Under the pieces are notes generated by a model, which saw only the letters and a program-made list of their open reading frames with translations, made no database searches and was not told the DNA's origin. The position numbers and the translations under genes were made by a program. This document shows, in pieces, positions 51,331 to 61,830 of a DNA stretch of 64,000 nt. Positions within the stretch are counted from its first letter, which is position 1, and every line of letters starts with the position of its first letter. The stretch is taken from positions 558,001 to 622,000 of the forward strand of contig JAYJMM010000119.1 of the NCBI GenBank assembly GCA_037349105.1, read 5' to 3'. Source of the DNA: Limnomonas spitsbergensis (lineage: Eukaryota > Chlorophyta > Chlorophyceae > Chlamydomonadales).

Positions 51331-52804
51331 ATCCCAACCAGCTGGAACTCAATCAAACAAATCTCTGGAATTAAATTCCCATGAGGTGGGACTGCACAGG
51401 CCATGTCGGACCACCTGTGATGAGTCAAGGGACTGATGGAGTCCCTCCTTTCATGGAGTGAGCTGTTCCATGGGCAGTCAGCACATCAAATATAAGTGGC
51501 ACCTTAACGAGTGCCCCCAGGTGTCTTTGCAGCTTAGTTAGGAAGATATTACTCGATCCAAGGCCTGGGGATCATCGACAGTGGGCAATCAGGCTCTTTT
51601 AGTGTCTTGCACGGACACTAAGTATCCCAAATCACCCGCATGCAAGAGTGCTACATCTCACGCCCTCATACGAATTCCCTTATCCTGACATTGACCATTC
51701 GACCAGACACCAATACAACTGCTACTCTCACGTCCCGACAACTAGGAGAGTCATTACGGCCCAGGCCAAGCAACCTTCGGGCAAAGGGTCGAGGGCCTTT
51801 TAGTCCCATGGATAAGGCGGGGCATTCACATGCAACTAAAGCTGCATGCAGCCATGTCGCATGTTGCGTGCTGCAAGGTTGACGTCGTATGGATGTAGCC
51901 ATATAGCAGCTCACAGGGGTTTCGTTTTACAGAGGTTACAACAGCTGAAACGAGCCGCATTGTTTGGTGCATACCGGTATAAATGGGTATCGGCACGTAA
52001 CAATTAGGCCGTCTAGGTTGAAGCATAAAAATGTGAGAAGCAGATACTGGTAGTACGAATGAGAGTTGATTATTATAATGCTGTTATATAAATACTGGGC
52101 ACCATACCGCCCTGTATGTATATAGCAGCGCCTTAACGGGGCAAATGTTCAAAAATAGTTTATTTCATTCAGCCCATCTGTCAGCTACGATGCTCATGTT
52201 TGTTTTGATTATGATCAGTATACAAGAAAACAAAAGTAATATGCTATATCAATATGTATCAATCAAGGTTATCAATGTTGTCAATACCACAGCACGTGAT
52301 AACTACACCAACACGAATCAATGTCGAAAATAAAAATTGGGAATGAATGTTCTGGAACAGGCTCTGGCTGATTTTAGGTTTATTTTAAACAGCTGCTGCC
52401 TTCATTTCTGGATAGATTTTTAGGGGCTCGGCATGCACCAGTGGCTGGGAGCTTCACGAGGGAAAACATGCTGCTCATAACTAAGGGCAACTAATGGCCT
52501 AAGCCGCAAAAAGAAGCTTTGGCTCTAGAATTCAGGAAGCATATTCTTCACATGCATGTGAAAACAGCAACGCAGCTCCGCAAGACAATGGTTAGGAGTA
52601 AGAACATGCTGGACACCTGCCATAGGATATGGAGTGCAGCATGACGGCGGTTGAATGTGGTGTTAGCAGTGGCGGTGAACTCATCCTGGTAGCCAAGCTT
52701 AATTGCCAGGCCAGCAGCCAGCCACTCATGCTGTCATGCATGGCAAAAGCAGTATCGACACCGTAAAAGAGAAACTACGCCCCCCTAGTGATGTGTGCTA
52801 ACAA

Positions 52805-55800
52805 CTAGGAAATAGTGCATCGGCAGCTCGATGCGACTGGCAGGAAATTGGGGTTCTGAAGCGACGAATCTTTGGCATTATTGGCGTCCATGTATTTGAA
52901 GAGATGCAGGCACTCGATGACATTTGCCATCGTTGGCCTGTCAATCGGGTTTGCCTGCGGTTTGCACGGCATTGCACTGCTTAGCTCATTCAGGTGATCC
53001 ATCTCCTGGGCAATTATATTGGGTTCCGACAAACATCCGCTGCACAACCGTGAAACCTCCTTAACCTGAGCTGTTGATGTGACATCCCTCTAGCAGCTAG
53101 CTAGATTTGCTGGTATTTTATCGGAGGTGGGCGTTCTTTCCAATTGTTTTCACTGCTGAGCTGGCGCTGTTCGCATGGGCCTCATTAGCTTGTGAGCTTG
53201 GCATGTTCCTGGGACATGGATCTGAGATCTTGATCTGGGATGTTGCTGAGGCATGGATCTGTGATGTGACTGGAGGGTTCCTGGGATATAGGAGGCTAGA
53301 TGGGTAGGGATTTATACCACAAGCTCCAAAATGAATCGTTTAGGTCCCATGTGCCACCACCAGTCGCCATCATGGAAGCATGGAGACATAATTGAGTCAG
53401 ATGAGGGGCGACCATCCCCACCTTCCAGCACCACTCGATAAGCTCGAAGATTTGAGGATCCATCTTGATTGGACGTGCTGGACGGTACCCAGTGGCCATT
53501 TTAGCTGCGAATTTAAGCAAGGACCACACATAATTCGTGTTTTTATGCGCTGAACAATTCGTAATGTGGGAGTAGATCTGCTGTTGTGCAGTCAGAGCGC
53601 CCCGTAAAAATTGCTGTTGATTTTCCAAGGTGCTATTGAAGATTTGTTCATTTAGAGACAAGTTATTTTGTAAAATTACAGTGTTTCTTTTGTACCGTAG
53701 AACGGGTTTGACTCCGCTAATTATTATTTTTTGTTGGGGGTGCGCGGAGTTGATGCGCGATAGAATAATAATTAACAGCTACTTTTGGGGGTGGGGCGGA
53801 GAAGTGTTTCCGGCACCAAATATCAAAAACTTCCAGCTGCACGTGCGCGGAGTAGGGTACTTTATGCCTGCGCGACAAATTTGATATATTCGTTCTCAAC
53901 AGCGGTGCACGGACCCTATGCGGTTTTACAGTACCACAAAATAATGTTGGAAAATCTTAAGTGTTTGCACAGAACTGGAAAAAACGTGCGCAACCTTCAG
54001 GTACTGATTGGCAAGCAGTAGCGCCCGCATGTTATATGACCTAATTCTCACCTGGGTTTGATGCACCCTCAACGACCACCAGCGCAGTCCGCGAGAGAAT
54101 CTCATAGAACATGACTCCAAAGCTGTACACGTCCACCTTCTCATTGTACCTGCAGAGCAGCCATACCAAGATAATGAGAACAAAAAAAGTACAAACAGTA
54201 CCGGCATAAAGCAACAGGCAGGGCACATTGTGTACCGTGACTCGCATGCGGCGTTACAGATCTGTATGTCATTTGATCAATTGAATGAAAGCTCCAACTC
54301 CTGCCCTGGGCACGCATTCCCTCCTGTCCCAGATATATCTTTATAAGCTATTTAGCTGCCTCTGGTGCATCTTACGGCTTATTGGCGAGCACCTCCGGGG
54401 ACATGTACACTGCGCTGCCAGTTTCTCCTGAGCAAGATTAGCAGTGGGTGGAATATTTCCATAATATCACGCATGGGATGAAGAACTAGGGAGCAGTCCT
54501 ATCAGCATGATGTGCATAGGATGTGGGAAAAAAAGATGGTCCGATCGCAACCAGCTTGAGGCACAGCACTGGCCACATCCACATCACATCTAGCATTCAC
54601 CTTTCAGAAGTTAATAAATAGTCCAATGGACACAATGGCAGCAAAAAGCTAAGTAGACAGCCCCATCGTCTAGTAATCAGTCCACGACTAATGGCTTCCA
54701 TGAAGTCTCTCCTTCATTCTGCCCTTTCTCTCGCCAGGCAAAGAAACCCATCGTCCGCTTACCCGTCATGTTGTATGCCACTTCGCACTGGCTGCTGACC
54801 ATGGCAGTGTCCCGGATGTACTGTGAGACTGAGGTGGCCAGGGAGCTTGAGCCGCCGCCATCACTCATCTCAGTGCCACTCCTGCTGGCCCGTCTGCTGG
54901 TCACCGAGGCCCCCAGGCACTGCATGGGTGCCGTTGGGGTTCTGTATCTTGGCGGGGGTGCCGCACCACGCAGCAGCACTTTCGAGTCCCAGCCCAGAGA
55001 GCTCTCTGCGGCGCCGCTTTCCGATGACGCCATGGCGTCACCTGGGTGCTGACCACGCAGCGCGCAGTCGATGCTGGCGGTGTGTACCTTTTGGAGAAGG
55101 GTGGACATGGCCAGCGACAGAGTGTTGGAGGGCCGGTTACTCCTCATAGGGACTGAATCAGCACACGCTTCAGGGCTGAACCCTGGAGGGTTGCGGAGCA
55201 TCGGCTCTGGGGGCGGTAAAGAGTAGCCCCTGTCAATGACCATTTGTACGCCATATGGGGAAACAATGCCATGACCAGACGGTGAACCTGACAAGTGAGC
55301 CAGCGGCTCGCTGATGAGCGTGCGCCCGCCCACTTTGCTTAACGCAGCAGAGGGCCAGTCGAGACTTTCGATGTCGAAACCAGGGCGTGGCAAAGCGGCT
55401 GTGGCGCACGGACGGTCAGAGGAGGCATACGGCCAGTTGCCACCGGTGAGTCCGTTGACGCTGCTGATGAGGGCAGTGGCTGGAGTTAGGTAGCTGACGT
55501 TGCAGCTGCTGTGCCGCAGGATGAGGGATTGAGGGGGCGCTTGGTGGCATCCAAAAACTGCGGTGAAAAAAAAATCAGCATTGAGAGGTGTGCTTCAATG
55601 ATGGGAGCGAAATGGCCCCAATATGTGCTGACTGCCTGTCCGGAATAAAGGAATTGTGGGTGGAGTGTGCGGCTCAAAACCCTAGCCTGACCCTAAACTA
55701 GCACTGCATTTAGTTGCAAACTCAACAACAACAAACCACTCACACATACATCAAGAGCTCCATGCCTCCCTCCTTCGAACAAGCCATCAAGAAATCAACG

Positions 55801-58800
55801 CCGAAAAAATAAATGCCGCTGACAGCAGGAAAAATTGCAGCCCCAGCACTGCTCTTAGGAGCTGCCTTGTGGCTCATCACTGGCAGCCTACTAAAATAGT
55901 AACCACTTTGACCACCAACAAAGAAAGTGTCAATGTGGTAAGCTCGTAAGGGAAGCTTGAGCCAGAGGGCCGTTGTCATTCAATTTCGGTATGGCCAGCT
56001 TACATAGGTTGCAGGGGAGCCAAGGGGGGCGTTTTTGTTTCATACTTCTGGAAGAGGGGCAGAGGGGGATGGGTTAGGGTTTAGGGTTTAAGTTTCTAGT
56101 GCATTTCTAGCCACTCACCGTATGCAGCCCCAGGTCTGCCAGCTTAGCCACCAGTCGGTACTCGGTAGCCTCCTCCCTCCTCCTCTGGAACCTTTGTTTT
56201 GGTTAACAGCACATTGTCCAACTTCATGTCCTACAGGCAGCACACACAGCCAAACAGATTGAACAGAAAACATAGCTAGACCCAGCAGTAGCAGGGGCAC
56301 GGTGGTTACTTTAGTAACAGACAAGCAGTACAGTACGGACTGAGGCTGCGTCCATGCCGTCACTGCCAACCGGACAGCTGTACGCTTTGATGGTGCAGGG
56401 TCGATAGGGTTTAGACTTAAATGCAGCCATACTGTCACAGCCAGGCATTTCGTACTATTTCGGTGAGAAAGCCTGTCCTCTCACTCTGTGCACCACCGGC
56501 GTCGTGAGCGTGTGCATGTGGTGTAGCCCTTGAGCCATGCCAGACATCCAGTCCAGCGCTTTATCGTCCTGCTCATGCAATGGCGGGCGGGTGAGAATAG
56601 TTGCATTTTCTTGTCATTGCATTTTCATGTCATTCAATGCATGCATGTCCTCCCTGTACCGGTATATAGCATGCATTCAGTTGTGCGGATTGACAATTAC
56701 TCACTTAGCATCAATACCGGAAGGACACCGGTATTAAGTAGTATTTACTTATCTATATAAGTATATTACGTCAAGCATAGCCTCTCGGCAAGCAAGCACA
56801 CACACACCACTCGCTGGAGTGGGACAGGACAAGTGATGAGCAGGGACTTTTTTACATTCTGAATTAATTTTGGTTACCAGAAGCAGCGAGTTCGGACCAA
56901 GTTGTTGGTGATGAGCACGCTGCAGGCGCCGAAAGTTTCCCGACCCTAATTGATTTCGTCGATTTTCGTTACCGCACTACTAAACCTCGGCTTCGCCAAA
57001 TTCATTGTTTGGTTACCACTTTGGTTACAACTCGGAACCAGGAACCACTAAAAATATCCCTGGTGATGAGCGTTCAGGAAACAGTCAGTAAGGGTCCCCC
57101 CAAAACATACGTGTTACTGCTCCTTGCACACACATGTTGAGCCTCATTAGCCCCTACATTTGGTGCCAGCCCTCAGCCTCCTCCCCTCGGCAGTCTGACA
57201 GGCACTGCCCAATGTCCATACTTCCCCCCCCTCTCACTCACCGTATAAACCCTCAGCCTGCTTCCCTCGGCAGTCTGACAGGCACTGCCCAATGTCCATA
57301 CTTCCCCCCCCTCTCACTCACCGTATAAACCCTCAGCCTGCTCCCCTCGGCAGTCTGACAGGCACCCCCCTCCTCACTCACCGTGTACACCCTGGTGTAT
57401 TCCGTCATCTGCTTGAATACTTGCTTTGCAATGGTGCCCCCCTACAAAACGGGATTGCTTTGCCTGCTCAGTACGAGTTGTGTCCAAACAGGACAAAGAC
57501 AGCAAACAAAAGTAGCCTGGCCATGCCTGCGTATGTCTGATTGCAGAGATCAGCTTAATGCACAGATTGCACGGTGTGTCCCACCCAGTCTGATGTGTTC
57601 CTCAGCAGATTTCCGAAGTTGAGAGGTCACTTTGGTATTATACAAACGACTCAAACATGCGCAGATATTGCGGACGCTGCGCATGCCCTGCTCTCAGGCA
57701 CGTCTGTGGCCCTGACGTATCGTAACCTGCACCCTACCTTGCACAGTTCCAGGACAAGGCACCAAACCGGGTGCACGTAGCCTCTTGTCCTTTGCCCGGG
57801 AAATTTCAGAGGCAGCAATGCGAGGCCCATGCACCTGATGACATTCCTGAATGGTAGCACGAGGATGGGCGCAGGGTGAGCACACGATGATGATAATCTC
57901 CTTGGCAAAGAACATCAGAAAGAAGGGCTTGCGGGTTGAGGAAACAGGACGGGATGGGCTTGGGCATGAGGAAACAGGACGGGATGGGCTGAGGCTGTGT
58001 CCATAACATTGCGTTCAGTGGAGAAAATAGATGGGGAAAGTGAGCGCTACTAATTTATCTGCAGCACGGTGCACGCCTCTTGTGTGAACCGATGAGGATG
58101 CCTCTGGTTTCAGCTATAGCTATTATCGGAGTGATGCTTGTGTTACTAAAATACAGATTTCAGTGTTGAGCGCACACTGTCGCGGCTCTGAAGGGGCTGC
58201 CGGGTGGCCATCACTGGGCCGATTGGGACCAAAACTTGGCCCAAGCTAGCATCAGAATTTGCTGCATCAAGCCCTGCCTGCCGTAGGCTGGGTTTACCCT
58301 TCAGTGTAGCTGAACCAACCTAAAACAAGCAGTAGCCGACTAGCCACTACGCCTCAGAGGGCATAAGTACTGAAAGGTGTCATCTAGATGCCTGCCCACA
58401 TACTTCCTTCCATAACAACAAGATCCCCAATACAACCCTTCCATCAGCAGTTCCTTAGGCCTTAACATCATGAGCTATTCAGCTCATAACCTAAAGTCAG
58501 AAAAAGGCAGACACCAATATGAGGCGTTGACATGTTAAATGAAGAGGAACTCCAGAAGAGGAAACTGCGCCCCAGAGGAGACTGCGCACCAGGGGAAAGT
58601 GCGCCCCAGAGGAGACTGCGCCCCAGGGGAAAGTGCGCCCCAGAGGAGACTGCGCCTCAGGGGAAACTGCGCCCCAGAGGAGACTGCGCCCCAGAGGAAA
58701 CTGCACCCCAGGGGAGACTGCACCCCAGAGGAGACTGCGCCCCAGAGGAAACTGCACCCCAGGGGAAACTGCGCCCCAGAGGAGACTGCGCCCCAGAGGA

Positions 58801-59162
58801 GACTGCGCCCCAGAGGATACTGCGCCCCAGGGGAAACTGCGCCCCAGAGGAAATTGCACTCCAGGGGAAACTGCGCCGCAGAGGAAAGTGCACCCCAGAG
58901 GAAACTGCGCCCCAGAGGAAACTGCGCCCCTAGCGGCTTGCTGGTTGGAGCAGCTCGGGGGCTGAGCCACATCTGCGCCGTTACCATGTTGGAGATTTAA
59001 CTCAAGGGTGATTCTGTTTGCTGAAGAAACGCCCCTCTCTGATGAGCTGGTCCTGGAACACTCGGCACCGTGCATCATCTGGGTGGCACCAGCGAGGCAG
59101 CAACATCTTGAGGGCCACTGCCTGCCCATCGAGCTCGGCCTTCACCACATGAGCGAAACCTC
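52805..59162 (-). CDS. TKL-like protein kinase with large activation-segment insert; frameshifted (5' end missing)
   Basis: Serine/threonine (tyrosine-kinase-like) kinase domain. Exons in transcript order: 59162-59006, 57846-57738, 57441-57382, 56568-56485, 56230-56119, 55557-54763, 54427-54376, 54149-54052, 53504-53422 and 52954-52805 (TAG). Motifs: glycine loop GGFAHVVKAELDG and Lys in VALKML; NVIRCMGLAL; hinge WCLVLELCKGGTIAKQV; LDWMSGMAQGLHHMHTL; catalytic VVHRDMKLDNVLL; metal-binding ADLGLHT (DLG for DFG); VYMSPEVLANKPYNEKVDVY SFGVMFYE; GYRPARPIKMDPQIFELIEW CW; NPIDRPTMANVIECL. An insert of about 260 Ser/Pro-rich residues lies between DLG and MSPE. Lesions: exon 5 needs a -1 shift in a GGAGGAGGGAGG run, exon 6 needs another shift early on, and the first donor reads TTGAGT. 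Either a decaying kinase gene or assembly indels. Confidence 0.85.
57150..57392 (+). repeat. 80-bp tandem repeat containing the kinase exon 3 splice donor
   Basis: Three units (GCAGTCTGACAGGCACTGCC starts at 57190, 57270 and 57350) include ACTCACCGT, the reverse complement of ACGGTGAGT. The rightmost copy is the true exon-intron junction (exon end 57382). The last unit has a 20-bp deletion. Confidence 0.9.
58556..58930 (+). repeat. 17-bp satellite, about 22 units
   Basis: Consensus CGCCCCAGAGGAGACTG with A/G variants, head to tail. It lies in the kinase intron 57847-59005. Because 17 is not a multiple of three and the unit has no stop in most frames, long spurious open frames arise on both strands. 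Confidence 0.95.
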
Positions 59163-59300
59163 CTGCCGGCAGTTGAGGGAAGGATTTACAGGGTCAATAC
59201 TATATTTTTGCATAGTCGCACGGTTGGAACCACTCGATGTGATTCAAGGGACTGAGGCACAGCCGGGACCACAACCTTTGGCACTGCACTGTTTATTTGG

Positions 59301-59373
59301 GGTGGATAAGCTACTGTTCAGGTTCAGTGCGGGCCACATTGTGCCACTGTTGCTGAACAGTAGCTAATCCACC
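59301..59373. repeat. Inverted repeat, 21-nt arms, 31-nt loop
   Basis: GGTGGATAAGCTACTGTTCA G at 59301-59321 pairs with CTGAACAGTAGCTAATCCAC C at 59353-59373 with one mismatch. It overlaps the predicted last exon of NMD3 and could fold in its mRNA 3' end. Confidence 0.85.
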
Positions 59374-61756
59374 TGTGCGGCCAAGGCCGTAGGGACCTGC
59401 TGCAGTAAATCCTGCTGCCTGGGCTGCTGGCTATGGGCCGCAGCTTGGGCCATCCATTGCGGGCCTGTCAAGGTTAAACCTATGACTGCGGGGCACCACG
59501 CCGAAAGCAGACTAGTGGCCGTGAAAAGGAAATTGAAGGCCAGAGGCCCTCACACTAACCTTGTTACGTTTCTTCCGTCTCCTCTCTTCGTAGCTCTTGT
59601 GCACCAGCATGACGTCTGGCAACGAGCCACCTTTGCCCATGAAGGCGTCAAAATCTAAACCCACGATCTGCGCCGCCGACAAGTCATACCCCAGCGCCAT
59701 GTCCCCTATGGCAGCAAGAGGGGGCGATCACAAATCAGGTCAACAGAGCGATTCTGACCAGCGGTCATGGAGGGAGAGGGCTTCCATCCTAGGGGGATAA
59801 CCTCATGAGGGCGGGGCCACAGATGAGGTCAAGAAAGGGATTATGACGAGTGGATACCCAAGCAGGCACTTCTGTTCCTGTCACTGGCCACAGCGCTGCC
59901 ATGCAGTGTTCCTTTCATGGCTCGGCCACGTTTCGGCTACATTTCAGCGACCTCCTGGACGAAGACCAGAGGCCCCAGGCCAGCCATGCTGGTTAGGCCG
60001 CCATGGGCGTAGGCCAGTCAAGATTTGCCCCCCATGGGGGCCTTGGGCAGCCGTATGGTGGCCTGATAAAGATGGCAGCGTGGATAAATAAAAATATGTG
60101 CCCGCTCATCCCTCGGCAAGCAATTGTGGGAGCTGTCGTGTGTATGATGCCGTATACCATGCCTGTGACCCTGTGAACCATATGCCATGCATGTGGCCAC
60201 GCCTCAAATTCAGCCATGTTCCCCTCCTAAGGTCCAGGGTCCCCCCATCAGGTTACCGGAGCAAGTGAGCAGGTGTGAGCAGGTGAGCTGGGCCTACAGA
60301 GTCCTTACCAGGTTTCAGCAGGTGACCGAGGTGCGTCTTACCGAAGAAGATCTTGTCGTTGCGGCCAAAGTCCGACTCTCTTGCCACCTACACCTCTGCC
60401 AGGATCCAGCGGCCCTGGTTCTGATACCCACGGATGGGCTCAACGTCCAGCACCACATACTTGACCATCTGCTTGCCGGACAAAGCGGCCAGGAACGGTT
60501 GCCGGTAGTAGATGGGGGCCTGCATGAACACATCGACAACAGAGGTAGAAGGGCGCTGGCTGGCTAATTGTTTCCTTTTTCAGCTACGGCAGGACGCCCC
60601 ACAAAGGAGTTCGGGGCCCAATTGGAATTTTGGATCCAACCAGGACCGGCGGCAGCAGACGGCTGACCAGGCAGCATGGCTGGCCACTCCTATGGCCTCA
60701 AGCTGGAAACCAGAATATAACTGACATGTAGATGAGTCAAGAAGAAGAAATACTCCTCAATGTGGATTCTGGCTGTGATGAGCAGGGCAAATATGTTATC
60801 TACCTCCTGACAACCAATCCCAACCTCCCAGCTCAACATCTAGTACCTTTCCTGGTGGAGGTTTATCTAAAACGTATTTATTTAAAGAGGTCTATCTATA
60901 ACTTTTGAAGTTGAATCACAAACTTACGCCTCGCAAGGCGATACCAGACCCCGAGATCACACTCACGTCCATGCTCGTGCTCCTCAGCGTGAAGGGGTCG
61001 GTGAGCGTGATCTGGTTGGACACCTTGGTGCACAGCAGCATGGGGCCCAAGTGACCCAGGCTGGCCGACACTTTTTGCGGGAGGCACACCAAGTCATCCT
61101 GCACACACAGGGGGGTCATAGGGCAGTGAAGACGGGGAGGTTAAGGAGGGAGCAAAAGGCCTAAGGTCTCAGGCAGGGTCTAGCCTGACCTCAGGGCCAC
61201 CATAGCCCTAACAGGCTGAGTTGCTACAGGGCTCTGCTCGGACAGATATGCAGACAAATGCAGTCACGTGCACTCATGCCCATGCGCCTACCCTCCTCCC
61301 CCCCCCCCCCACACACACTCGTGTCTTCACCTTGCAAACTGCCACGATCTCCCCGGAGAAGGTGTACTTGTAGTTGTACGTGTTGTTATGCGTGTCGTGG
61401 GAGATGAGCTGCTTGTCCGTGCGGAAGCGGATGGGGACACAGCTTTGCAGGAAGTCCACAAACTTGAGCGCGTGTGCCCGCGTGGCAAGGAAGAAGTCCA
61501 CACCTGCCGGACACACAAAAGGCGGTCAGAGAGGCGCTTGTTGTTTTGATGTGGAGGATGAAGTAAGGCGCGGGTGCAGGTGGGATTTTAAGCATCGGCA
61601 GCAAGGTCCTCCTCCTCCTGAATCGCCGGCCATACAAACGCAGCCAGTGCTATCCTCATGCAGACGCAGGCTGGGATCCTAAGGAACAGCAGCCTGCAGC
61701 ATTGCCAGTCTTAGACCCCTCTCTTTCAGCACTACATCACACCCCCCCCTTCTTAC

Positions 61757-61830
<74 letters not shown>

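Larger units (their letters stand above)
50386..52804. other. Region between the ankyrin and kinase genes
   Basis: It contains two reversed LINE tails (50597-50735 and 51225-51330) and no recognisable gene. The AT-rich stretch 52020-52340 has short frames only. Confidence 0.45.

Noticed and set aside
58497..59129. Several 100-210 codon frames on both strands
   Set aside because: They are produced by the stop-poor 17-bp satellite and have no start or splice context.
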